Below are positions 1 to 6,117 of a stretch of DNA of 6,133 nt, one piece after another. The notes beneath the pieces are model-generated. The model did not search any database, was not told the DNA's origin, and worked only from the letters and a program-made list of their open reading frames with translations. Made by a program: the position numbers and the translations under genes. Source of the DNA: Candidatus Hydrogenedentota bacterium (GTDB lineage Bacteria > Hydrogenedentota > Hydrogenedentia > Hydrogenedentales > SCBR16-9); contig SKJD01000085.1 of assembly GCA_007116095.1 (NCBI GenBank), forward strand, positions 1-6,133. The letters run 5' to 3'. Positions within the stretch are counted from its first letter, which is position 1, and each line of letters starts with the position of its first letter.

Positions 1-474
1 ACGGACCTCTTCGGCATCGCCACCACCGCCGCCGGGGCCCAGGAACTCCGCGACGGCGTGGACGTACTCGGTATCCTCAACGGCGACGCAGCGCCCCGGG
101 ACTACCTTTTCGGGCTCTACGGTACGCCCGGCACACGGCAATTTAAGATCATGGTGCGGCACGGCGACTGGAAATACATTTACTTCGCCAATGGGAACCA
201 GGCCCAGCTCTTCAACTTGAAGGACGACCCCCACGAGCTTACCCAGCTCGTGGAAGCGCATCCCGAAATTGTGCGGCAACTGCACCAGGCCGCCGTGGCG
301 TATTGCCGCCGCATCAACCTGGACCGCGCACTCGACGGCGATGACTTCCTGCGCCTACCCTTTGAGGCCCGTCCCTTGCGGCGTATCCACCAGTTCGCCG
401 CCTCCCGGGGCGTGACCGGCTTCCCCGATCACCCCCGCGACGTGTTAGACGACTGGAACTTCGGCAATTTGTAG
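1..474 (+). CDS. Sulfatase family protein, C-terminal fragment (5' end outside window)
   Basis: The frame is open from base 1 to the TAG at 472-474 and gives 157 residues, so the gene begins upstream of the window. A GTG at 58 is in frame but is only an internal codon. The segment matches the C-terminal subdomain of arylsulfatase-type enzymes: a DLFGIATTAAG helix, then VRHGDWKYIYFANG, QLFNLKDDPHEL and a hydrophobic helix. This is the usual 'R.g.wKYIyy..g..eqLFdL..DP.E..nL' signature. The formylglycine site and most metal ligands lie in the missing N-terminal part, so activity cannot be judged. Such enzymes hydrolyse sulfate esters, often on carbohydrates and often outside the cytoplasm; the substrate here is unknown. 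The gene is GC-rich like the lyase at 2863-5034, and a terminator follows 24 bases after the stop. Family confidence is high; specificity is not assignable. Confidence 0.88.
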   Translation, partial: TDLFGIATTAAGAQELRDGVDVLGILNGDAAPRDYLFGLYGTPGTRQFKIMVRHGDWKYIYFANGNQAQLFNLKDDPHELTQLVEAHPEIVRQLHQAAVAYCRRINLDRALDGDDFLRLPFEARPLRRIHQFAASRGVTGFPDHPRDVLDDWNFGNL

Positions 475-498
475 TCTGTAAACTACGCTAACCTTTCC

Positions 499-535
499 GG
501 TCCCCGGCAAGCCTGCGCCGGGGGCCATTTTTTTT
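499..535 (+). terminator. Rho-independent terminator of the sulfatase gene
   Basis: A 10-bp stem (499-508 with 517-526, one T-G wobble) and an 8-base loop are followed by A and then eight T. It lies just downstream of the sulfatase stop codon in the right orientation. It separates the sulfatase from the genes starting at 687. Confidence 0.9.
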
Positions 536-582
536 CTCATCTGTTCCTGACCGCTCGTCCCGCAAGCCCGTGTTACGCCATG

Positions 583-629
583 TTGCAAACCGTATCTGGC
601 GACATATATGATAATGGATAATCATTATC
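583..629 (+). promoter_or_regulatory. Promoter overlapped by a Fur-like iron box
   Basis: TTGCAA (583-588), an 18-base spacer and TATGAT (607-612) form a plausible sigma-70 promoter. Overlapping and following the -10 is GATAAT-G-GATAAT-C-ATTATC (610-629). The part at 617-629 is a perfect 6-1-6 inverted repeat, and the whole site equals the classic 19-bp Fur consensus with one extra G after the first hexamer. A Fur site over the -10 and start region is the standard arrangement for repression by iron-loaded Fur. What is seen is the motif; that Fur binds it and that iron controls the downstream gene is inference. Confidence 0.7.
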
Positions 630-686
630 GTTACATGCGCTGGTTTTTACTTACTTGTTCGAAGCAAGTTCACAGGTTTGCGCAGG

Positions 687-1088
687 ATGTTTATTCGAGA
701 TTCAGAGGACTACGCATATAGAGCGCAAAAAGCCATTGCGGTCTCTCTGCTGATCTTTATCTTTTTTGCCATTGCGCATTCGACTTTTTATTGCACAGAA
801 TCTCACGATCAAAGATTCCTGACGGATGGATGCTGCACCTCCCAGTGCGGCCTTTCGCCGCAGGTTGCCCCAGATATTCCCAACACCGTTTCTTATAAGG
901 CGTTCTGCCCGTTTTGTCTATTTCTAAAGGCATACCTCCTACTACCCTTACTGTGTTGTTGTTTTGCACTCAAGCATATTGCAACAGTTACTTATGCCCC
1001 CACGCGCTTTTTTAAGACGCCCCGACCATTTTGGACAACAACGCTACCCCGACCTCCTCCTTATCATCATGTTTTTGAATGTCAATAA
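687..1088 (+). CDS. Small cysteine-rich membrane protein, DUF2946-like layout, function unknown
   Basis: The gene encodes 133 residues from ATG 687. The start is chosen for CACAGG at 671-676, ten bases upstream; an in-frame TTG at 678 would add three residues but has no spaced ribosome site. A hydrophobic segment at about residues 16-30 is followed by a loop with H31, C36, H40, C49, C50 and C54. An FCPFC motif (C74, C77) leads into a second hydrophobic segment (about 78-97) containing a CCC triplet (90-92). The tail is proline- and arginine-rich (LPRPPPYHH). Two membrane spans, a Cys/His loop, a CxxC just before the second span and an R-P-P tail resemble DUF2946-type proteins, which are tentatively linked to metals; this is a pattern match only. 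A Fur-like box lies upstream, which fits a role in iron or redox. The base composition is poorer in GC than the sulfatase. It could still be a chance ORF, but the coherent topology argues against this. Confidence 0.6.
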   Translation: MFIRDSEDYAYRAQKAIAVSLLIFIFFAIAHSTFYCTESHDQRFLTDGCCTSQCGLSPQVAPDIPNTVSYKAFCPFCLFLKAYLLLPLLCCCFALKHIATVTYAPTRFFKTPRPFWTTTLPRPPPYHHVFECQ

Positions 1089-1107
1089 ATCTAGTACTAC
1101 ACATAGG

Positions 1108-1127
1108 CATAGTGATATTTATTATCA
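1108..1127 (+). promoter_or_regulatory. Second Fur-like box, upstream of the prepilin gene
   Basis: TGATATT-T-ATTATCA (1113-1127) matches the 7-1-7 Fur model TGATAAT-N-ATTATCA at 13 of 14 fixed positions. Aligned without gaps to the 19-bp consensus, bases 1108-1126 match at 15 of 19. A -10-like TATTAT (1120-1125) lies inside the box, but no good -35 is visible, so the promoter itself is uncertain. The site is 30 bases before the prepilin start. Confidence 0.55.
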
Positions 1128-1156
1128 ATTTATGCATAAAAAAACTTGGAGTAAAC

Positions 1157-2059
1157 ATGATGAAAAACAAGGGATTTACCTTGATTGAATTGTTGGTCGT
1201 TATTGCGATCATCGGGATATTGGCAGCGATCCTCCTCCCTGCTTTGGCGCGGGCGCGCGAGGCAGCCCGCCGCGCCTCTTGCGCGAATAACCTGAAGCAA
1301 TTGGGATTGGTGTTCAGCATGTACGCCAACGAAAACAGGGGCATGTACCCCCAGCAACATACCTGGAGTTGCTCTGGCGCCTATAATCCATGGAATCTGA
1401 TGTTTGAAGCGGATCAGGTGTATCCCGATTATCTAAACGATTACAACATACTGATCTGCCCGTCGGCATTTGGTTCATCGGATGCAGCGGCGCGTTACGA
1501 CAAAATGGAATTCGGTGATTGGCACACCGAATGGGAGGGAACGAATAATGGCGTCATCGAAGGGTGTGAAGTGACATCCGCTCCGTATCAATATGCTGGC
1601 TGGGTGTTCAACAAGCACTTGCAGTTCCGGCCTGGTGGTGCAAATGTGCTGCATATTCTCGCCTTCATGGCGGAGAATCCAGCCAATAAAAACCGGGATT
1701 TGCCCATATTGAATTTACCAGCGGGATACACAGGCACTGCAACGATTCCGCGCCTTCGTGAAGGCGTAGAACGCTTCTTTATTACGGACATCAACAATCC
1801 AGGTGCAGGTTCGAATGCAGCATCAGAAATTGCCGTGATGTGGGACGGCATGTGTGGAGGGAACGTGGAACACTTTCCACACTGGCCCTTCGGCGGCAAT
1901 GTGCTGTACATGGATGGGCATGTAAGGTGGCAACGGCTGGACGGGTTACGGGAGGTCATAGATGGCGTACCTGTCTTCAATGATGCCAATTTCCCCTTTG
2001 GTGCTACCGGTTTCTCGGTTCATAGTATAGAAATGCCGGCTTTTAATATGACTCATTAA
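1157..2059 (+). CDS. Prepilin-like DUF1559 protein (type II/IV pseudopilin)
   Basis: The protein has 300 residues from ATG 1157, with TGGAG at 1147-1151 as ribosome site; ATG 1160, one codon on, is equally possible. The N-terminus is a type III (prepilin) signal: a short basic leader ending MMKNKG, cleavage after G6 before F7, Glu at +5 of the mature chain (E11), and a hydrophobic helix to about residue 30. The [33 protein letters not shown] segment that follows is typical of DUF1559 proteins. Further family marks are [15 protein letters not shown] (about 89-103), [12 protein letters not shown] (about 205-216), and the C-terminal [15 protein letters not shown] block. That block is the H-x(9/10)-DG processing-associated motif, here with ten residues between H242 and D253. 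A prepilin peptidase would be expected to cleave and N-methylate it and a type II secretion or pilus-like machine to assemble it; neither is in the window. It is probably transcribed with, or parallel to, the small membrane protein 68 bases upstream. Its role is unknown. Confidence 0.92.
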   Translation: MMKNKGFTLIELLVVIAIIGILAAILLPALARAREAARRASCANNLKQLGLVFSMYANENRGMYPQQHTWSCSGAYNPWNLMFEADQVYPDYLNDYNILICPSAFGSSDAAARYDKMEFGDWHTEWEGTNNGVIEGCEVTSAPYQYAGWVFNKHLQFRPGGANVLHILAFMAENPANKNRDLPILNLPAGYTGTATIPRLREGVERFFITDINNPGAGSNAASEIAVMWDGMCGGNVEHFPHWPFGGNVLYMDGHVRWQRLDGLREVIDGVPVFNDANFPFGATGFSVHSIEMPAFNMTH

Positions 2060-2086
2060 CGGCGCCGCTGAAAATATCTTAATCTG

Positions 2087-2132
2087 AAAAAAAGGGGTGT
2101 AGTTCTGATATTACTGCCAGAACTACACCCTT
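2087..2132. terminator. Strong hairpin terminator, probably bidirectional
   Basis: A perfect 13-bp stem (2095-2107 with 2118-2130) has a 10-base loop, and it can extend by a wobble and an A-T pair. It is preceded by seven A (2087-2093) and followed only by TTAT. On the + strand it ends the prepilin transcript with a weak T tail. On the - strand it has a run of seven U and would be a textbook terminator for transcripts arriving from the convergent lyase gene. Confidence 0.75.
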
Positions 2133-2195
2133 ATCAGATAATTTCGAATAGTTTTGTCTAAAAGCGAGGCTAGAAAACCCCGGAGTCAACCCCAC

Positions 2196-2219
2196 ACGTC
2201 ATTCCTGCGCAGGCAGGAA
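2196..2219 (+). repeat. Short palindromic repeat element, copy 1
   Basis: CGTCATTCCTGCG (from 2198) is followed by a hairpin TTCCTGC-GCAG-GCAGGAA (2202-2219). It resembles the many dispersed 'GTCATTCCtGCG..GCaGGAAT' palindromic elements found between bacterial genes. A related copy lies in opposite orientation at 2783-2803. Confidence 0.5.
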
Positions 2220-2469
2220 ACCAGGATTACGTGAAAGCATAACAACACCGCAATTAAAGGTTATCTTATGGCTCATAGTCACAAGGCCTGATGACCGTAT
2301 CTCGTGCTATTCAAGGAACTGGTTCCCTGTCTTTGGGCGTGTCGATTAAGTCGAAATATCTGAAAAAATGGACCAAAACCATGCATTCATTGGCAAAATA
2401 ATCTAGCAATAGCCTCGGATTTGGGATTGACGTTGTGGTTGACTATCAACTACGTATTACGCGACGACT

Positions 2470-2671
2470 ACCCCGGCAGGGGTTTCGGATGATCGATTAA
2501 GCCCAATCATATGCTTATATCCCAAGGCTTTATGTGGATTGTTCATCCGCGACCCATCCAGGGTCGGCCCTGGGGGAGAACCCCGATCCCGGGGTATCGC
2601 CTTCGGGTGAACACAAGGTTCACCCCTCCGGCTCAACCCCGGGCTATTCATCCGTGACCGCTCCGCGGTCG
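2470..2671. repeat. Cluster of five short hairpins (palindromic repeat mosaic)
   Basis: Five perfect stem-loops occur in about 200 bases: ACCCC-GGCA-GGGGT (2470-2483), CGACCC-ATCCA-GGGTCG (2550-2566), ACCCCG-ATCC-CGGGGT (2580-2595), GGGTGAAC-ACAAG-GTTCACCC (2605-2625) and GACCGC-TCC-GCGGTC (2656-2670). The second and fifth share the upstream motif TTCATCCGYGACC (2542-2554 and 2647-2659), while their stems differ in sequence yet stay paired. This looks like a dispersed intergenic repeat family built from hairpin modules. Function is unknown. Confidence 0.65.
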
Positions 2672-2776
2672 GGCGGCTGTGTGACTGTCGGCGCTAACCT
2701 AATAAACGATTTTAACGGATCATGATATTTGGTCGTCATACTGAATGATTAAACGACAACAAACATACATCAGATA

Positions 2777-2809
2777 GACACGCCCCTTCGCAGGGATGAC
2801 GAGGGTGTC
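2777..2809 (-). repeat. Short palindromic repeat element, copy 2 (inverted)
   Basis: Read on the - strand it contains CGTCATCCCTGCG, matching copy 1 at 2198 in 12 of 13 bases, with a short inner hairpin (CCCT-GCGA-AGGG on the - strand). Outer arms GACAC (2777-2781) and GTGTC (2805-2809) can also pair. It lies just downstream of the lyase gene. No other terminator is seen for that gene in this gap. Confidence 0.5.
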
Positions 2810-2862
2810 CAAATTAGGGTAGCTATCGTCAAAATAAACTGTGGGACCCAAGCCGTTCGTCG

Positions 2863-5034
2863 CTACAACTGTTTTCGGGTCAGCAAGTCGCCGTCGGCGT
2901 CGTAGCGCAGCACGAGGACCTGCCAGGCCTCGGCAGCTTGGGTGGGCGCGAGGGCGATGACGTCCACCGTCCCGTCGGCATGTTCCACCTCAATGAAGAG
3001 GCGCCCGGCGGCGTCGATTTCATGGTGGCGCACCTGGGGCTTGCTGTCCGCATCCGCGTAGGGGATCAGCGCGGTCCCCAACGTCACCGGCAGGCGCCTT
3101 TCCAGCGTAAACGCCGCCCGGGGATGGCGGGCTATCTCGGTCATGTCGATCGGATAGTAGCCTTCGCCCGGCGTCAGAACCGCGTCGTCCAGGCCGGTGA
3201 CCGCGATGTTCGTACCGGATTCAAAGTCCGTGGCGGCCGTCTGCGTTTCCGGATCGAAGCGGGCGTCCCCCAGCGGGAAATGGAAATAGCGGGTGAGCTC
3301 CCGGGCTTCGCCATGTAGTGCGTCTCCTTCGTCGCCGGTCTCGGCTTCCGTCAGTTGGTCCAGCACAATCCAGTAATCCCCGCGCAGGTAGAGCACGCTC
3401 CGCTCATGCCGTACGCCATGGGCCAGGAATTCCCCGACCGCCAGGTCAACCTCTTCATCGGCATGCCAGTGCAGCAAATCCGGATCGCGGTTGGGCTGGC
3501 CGAGGCCGTCGATGACGAGCGTGTTGTGGTTTTCCGGCGTGCGCAGGTCGTTGTAGCCCGGCTGGTCGTAGCTGTACATCCCGGGGTCAATGAGCAGCTC
3601 GCGCCCTGCATAGACAATGACCTGGAGGCGATCCGCGTGTTTGTGACCGCCGAGCCGCGGCGAGGCGTCAAAGAGCAGGTACTGGTCCTCCGCGTCCCAG
3701 CCCGTGCGCATCACCGCATAGCGGCCGTCGGGGAGGGCGCGGGAGCTTGGGTCCGGGGTTTCCGGCGTAATCGCCGCATAGCGATCGAAGACCTCCGGCC
3801 CGAACAGCCAGAAGGCCGCCTCCGGCGCGGTATCGCTGCCTAGGGCGCGGAAGTCCCCACGATCATAGAGCAGCGCCCCAATCCCCAGAATACCGCTCAT
3901 TTGACGGCTGCCACTGCGCATCGTGTTGCCGATGGGGGGATACACGCCATTCGGATAGCTGATTGTCATCAAGGCGTCAAACATGCGCTCGTGGCGCTCG
4001 GTCAGGGCTGATGCGTCAAAACCATTGAGCGCCAACAAGCGCGGGGCCTCGGTGTAGTAGTTGATGATGCCGATGTGGTAGCTCGGCACGACTTCGTGGT
4101 GCATGCCGTCGGGGTAGACGTCCTTCTCCACATGTTCGGCGAGGTACTGTAGGCCGGTCTCGCGCCATGCCGCCGCTTCCTCGAACTCCGGAAACATCAC
4201 GCCCAAGCCGACCAAAGCCCGGCATTCGTTCACCTGCCAATTGCCCGCCCAGTACTGGTATTGCTTGCCCAGCAGGCGGCGGCCATGCTCGATCAAGGAA
4301 CGACTCATCAGGTACTTCGTCTCGGCGTCAAAGGCGGGGCTGTGCATGAAATACTGCATCGCCTCCATCCAGTGCCAGCTCCGGATACCCGCCTCCAGCG
4401 TGCGCCAACTCGTGCCGTGTTGGTGCCACATACCGACCACTTCCTCGGGCACCGGATTGCCCGCGACCCATTGCCGCAGCAAGTCCGCGAATTCCTCGGC
4501 ATAGACCTCATCCCCCGTGGCCCAATAGGCGCGCCCCAGGTCGATGAAATAGCCGAAGCGATTCAGCATGTGGTTCCACTCGTTGATGTGGGGCGTCCAG
4601 TCCACCTGCTGCTCCAGTTCGATGGTCACGCCCAGGAAGGTAAAGACGCGGTCCCGCACGGTCTCCGCCTCTGTGATGTGGCGCGAAAGACCGCCGTAAT
4701 GGGTTGCATGCGCGGCGGTGAGCGCGTCCCGGTCGTCGGGGGTGAAGAACCAGCGCGGACTCTCCCGGCTTTCCAGGTGCGCCGCCCAGGCCGCCTTCGC
4801 CGCCGTCCAGTCCTCAGCCGCCACGGCCTCGGCGACGGCCTCCAGCCCGGGGTGCGCCAGGTCCAACGCGGCAAAAAAGGCCGCATCATCCGGGACTTGA
4901 AACGGGTTCTCCGCTGTGGCTGCGTCAGGCGTGTCGGCAAGGGCCGGTTGCAGCCCAACCAATCCCAACAACCCCGTCGTCAACAGCAGCATGCCGGCGC
5001 CGCACCCCCGACTAAAAAAGTGTCGTGCAATCAT
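2863..5034 (-). CDS. Secreted heparinase II/III-family polysaccharide lyase
   Basis: The protein has 723 residues, a usual length for the family. The start at 5034 is supported by AAGGGGA (complement of 5042-5048), seven bases before the ATG. Residues 1-33 form a signal peptide ending ALA before DTPDA, so the protein is exported. About 45-400 is the helical toroid domain (Hepar_II_III_N type), with NEWNHMLNRF, WRTLEAGIRSWHW, GNWQVNECRAL and DGMHHEVVPSYH. About 430-650 is the beta-sandwich domain (Hepar_II_III type), with LGGHKHADRLQVIVYAGRELLIDPGMYSY and NHNTLVIDG. By family analogy N269 (or N265), Y319 and H464 are candidate catalytic residues, with H320, H466 and H503 nearby. Family members cleave uronic-acid-containing polysaccharides (heparan sulfate, alginate and others) by beta-elimination; the substrate here cannot be read from sequence. 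The gene stands alone on its strand and is GC-rich. Family confidence is high; heparin specificity is not supported. Confidence 0.93.
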   Translation of the reverse strand: MIARHFFSRGCGAGMLLLTTGLLGLVGLQPALADTPDAATAENPFQVPDDAAFFAALDLAHPGLEAVAEAVAAEDWTAAKAAWAAHLESRESPRWFFTPDDRDALTAAHATHYGGLSRHITEAETVRDRVFTFLGVTIELEQQVDWTPHINEWNHMLNRFGYFIDLGRAYWATGDEVYAEEFADLLRQWVAGNPVPEEVVGMWHQHGTSWRTLEAGIRSWHWMEAMQYFMHSPAFDAETKYLMSRSLIEHGRRLLGKQYQYWAGNWQVNECRALVGLGVMFPEFEEAAAWRETGLQYLAEHVEKDVYPDGMHHEVVPSYHIGIINYYTEAPRLLALNGFDASALTERHERMFDALMTISYPNGVYPPIGNTMRSGSRQMSGILGIGALLYDRGDFRALGSDTAPEAAFWLFGPEVFDRYAAITPETPDPSSRALPDGRYAVMRTGWDAEDQYLLFDASPRLGGHKHADRLQVIVYAGRELLIDPGMYSYDQPGYNDLRTPENHNTLVIDGLGQPNRDPDLLHWHADEEVDLAVGEFLAHGVRHERSVLYLRGDYWIVLDQLTEAETGDEGDALHGEARELTRYFHFPLGDARFDPETQTAATDFESGTNIAVTGLDDAVLTPGEGYYPIDMTEIARHPRAAFTLERRLPVTLGTALIPYADADSKPQVRHHEIDAAGRLFIEVEHADGTVDVIALAPTQAAEAWQVLVLRYDADGDLLTRKQL

Positions 5035-5340
5035 GAATCCATCCCCTTATATGCGGACCCGACGATCCGCGTTTGTTGTGCTCCGGATACCATAGAAGCC
5101 CAATGCCCGGGATTGCAAGATCGGCCTGCATATGCTCGGAAAACCGGTAACAGCAATTGAAACACCCCAGCCCCATAATGTACCTTTGTGTAAAGCAAAG
5201 CGATATACATGTCCGGGTGAAAACCGGGGCCGCACGCAACCCCGCATGTGACTACAATACAACAACTTGGCGATTTTAGCACTTAGTGGACAGGGTCAAA
5301 AACCGATGCGATCAAAAAGCAAAACCGCCACCCTATAATT
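5035..5340 (-). other. Upstream (leader/promoter) region of the lyase gene
   Basis: No gene is supported here; three overlapping short frames lack protein-like character. The lyase ribosome site is at 5042-5048. The promoter must lie here or further right, but no convincing -35/-10 pair can be chosen. An imperfect palindrome CAAT-GCCCGGG-ATTG (5101-5115), about 70 bases before the start codon, could be an operator, but this is weak. Confidence 0.35.
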
Positions 5341-5394
5341 AGAACTATAGCTAGAACCAGAACAAGAACTATAACCAGAGTTAGAAATAGATCC
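5341..5394. repeat. Degenerate hexamer tract (AGAACY-like)
   Basis: Nine consecutive six-base units can be read: AGAACT, ATAGCT, AGAACC, AGAACA, AGAACT, ATAACC, AGAGTT, AGAAAT, AGATCC. The tract then runs into GATCCG/AGATCCG copies. The - strand translation looks like a membrane helix (LVIVLVLVLAIVL) only because of this repeat. Confidence 0.7.
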
Positions 5395-5434
5395 GCCGAA
5401 GATCCGAGATCCGAAGCTCTTGGGGTTAGATCCA

Positions 5435-5475
5435 GTACGCGCGCGTACGCCGAACCGAACCGAACCGAGCCGAGT
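5435..5475. repeat. 14-bp palindrome joined to a CCGAA pentamer tract
   Basis: GTACGCGCGCGTAC (5435-5448) is a perfect palindrome with a CG-alternating core. It is followed by CCGAA-type pentamers (three CCGAA, then CCGAG) to about 5475, with further CCGAA copies to 5491. Confidence 0.65.
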
Positions 5476-5524
5476 CTCCGAAAGGCCGAAGGGGGCAGGT
5501 TGGGATCCGGAACCGGGGTGGGCG

Positions 5525-5571
5525 TTTCGGCTTCGGTTTCGGCCTTCGGCTTTCGGCGTTCGGCTTTCGGC
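5525..5571. repeat. Heptamer tract NTTCGGC
   Basis: Seven units are read: TTTCGGC, TTCGG, TTTCGGC, CTTCGGC, TTTCGGC, GTTCGGC, TTTCGGC. The second is shortened by two bases. The tract is the reverse complement in character of the CCGAA tract about 50-100 bases to the left, so the two can pair as a long imperfect hairpin. Confidence 0.75.
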
Positions 5572-5870
5572 GGATTTATCAATCCTGTGAAGGCCTGTCT
5601 ACGACGGGCGCCCTACCCCAGGGTCACCCATGCGGGCCTAACGACAGACTGCGCAGGTCTTCGGCGGATTTTCGGCGTTTTTTTATCTCGAAATGGACGT
5701 GATCAGGTGGTCTGTATAGGCAGGCAGGCGGGAGATTCGCCAAGAAACGCGCCAGAATCGCCGCAGCGGGGATTTTTCGACACCGATCGGCTAACAACCC
5801 GACACGAATCGCTTTCGCGGCGCTGAGGGCCTCTCGGGCGCTTTTTCGGCATCGCGCCAGTTTCAGTCAT
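5572..5870. other. Non-coding stretch between repeat arrays
   Basis: No gene is supported. It contains GGGCGCCC (about 5607-5614), a second TTCGGCGGATTT (5660-5671) identical to 5566-5577, a run of seven T after TTCGGCG, and CGCCAG (5855-5860) able to pair with CTGGCG (5872-5877). Open frames here on either strand have composition set by the repeats. Confidence 0.5.
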
Positions 5871-5873
5871 TCT

Positions 5874-5958
5874 GGCGTAGCAAAGCGTGCTTTGCTTGTG
5901 TCCCGGAGTAGCAAAGCTTGCTTTGCTGGTATTTTGGAGTCGCAAAGTTTACTTTGCG
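5874..5958 (+). repeat. Three-unit tandem hairpin array, 31-bp period
   Basis: GGMGT occurs at 5874, 5905 and 5936, each followed directly by a hairpin with an 8-bp stem and 2-base loop: AGCAAAGC/GCTTTGCT (5879-5896), the same stem (5910-5927), and CGCAAAGT/ACTTTGCG (5941-5958). The period is exactly 31 both times. Unit 3 differs by two compensatory base-pair changes. It is not a CRISPR array: units are contiguous and there are no unique spacers of the usual kind. Confidence 0.8.
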
Positions 5959-5959
5959 T

Positions 5960-5978
5960 CTTCGTGCAAAGCACGAAG
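5960..5978. repeat. Central hairpin between the two arrays
   Basis: CTTCGTGC (5960-5967) pairs with GCACGAAG (5971-5978) around an AAA loop. Its sequence mixes the GCAAAG and CGAAG words used in the arrays on either side. Confidence 0.65.
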
Positions 5979-6007
5979 AAAACCCAACGGTATGCCCATT
6001 AACCTAC

Positions 6008-6087
6008 GCAAACTGAAGTTTGCTACTCCATATTGAACGAAGCGAGCTTCGTTACTCCGGGGCCTACGAAACTGGCTTCGTTACGCC
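6008..6087 (-). repeat. Three-unit hairpin array in opposite orientation, 29-bp period
   Basis: Read on the - strand, GGMGT boxes lie at 6087-6083, 6058-6054 and 6029-6025, spaced 29 bases. Each leads into a hairpin: a degenerate ACGAA/TTCGT one (6066-6081), AACGAAGC/GCTTCGTT (6036-6053), and GCAAACT/AGTTTGC (6008-6023). The outermost unit of each array has GGCGT and the inner ones GGAGT, so the two arrays mirror each other. Confidence 0.75.
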
Positions 6088-6117
6088 GGTGATCTGGCGG
6101 GGGGGGAGTAAAAATAC

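Larger units (their letters stand above)
2140..2862. other. Intergenic region without a convincing gene
   Basis: This stretch lies between convergent genes. No frame shows protein-like sequence with a ribosome site. Short open frames at about 2457-2725 are translations of the hairpin cluster at 2470-2671. Outside the repeat features listed separately, only small palindromes are seen, such as GGAAC-TG-GTTCC at about 2316-2327 and GTTGA-CTA-TCAAC near 2440. Confidence 0.7.

Noticed and set aside
1079..1156. Longer prepilin start upstream of 1157
   Set aside because: An extension would put 26 residues before the basic MMKNKG leader, move the prepilin signal inside the protein and run through the Fur-like box; the TGGAG site supports 1157 or 1160.
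2457..2725. Two small opposing open frames
   Set aside because: Both are translations of the hairpin mosaic; the residues follow the palindromes and no start signal is seen.
4261..5160. A 299-codon open frame on the + strand
   Set aside because: It lies antisense to the lyase gene, whose frame carries a signal peptide and conserved lyase motifs. The antisense frame is arginine-, proline- and valine-rich, as expected for a shadow of a GC-rich gene.
5283..5582. A - strand frame that looks like a membrane protein
   Set aside because: The hydrophobic run comes straight from the hexamer tract and the charged part from the CCGAA/TTCGGC tracts, with no ribosome site.
5703..5945. An 80-codon - strand frame
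   Set aside because: Part of it is the hairpin array read as protein, and the rest has no recognisable domain or ribosome site.
5874..6087. CRISPR array
   Set aside because: The 31- and 29-bp periods suggested it, but each unit is itself a palindrome with varying sequence, the orientation flips midway, there are only three units per side, and no Cas gene is present.
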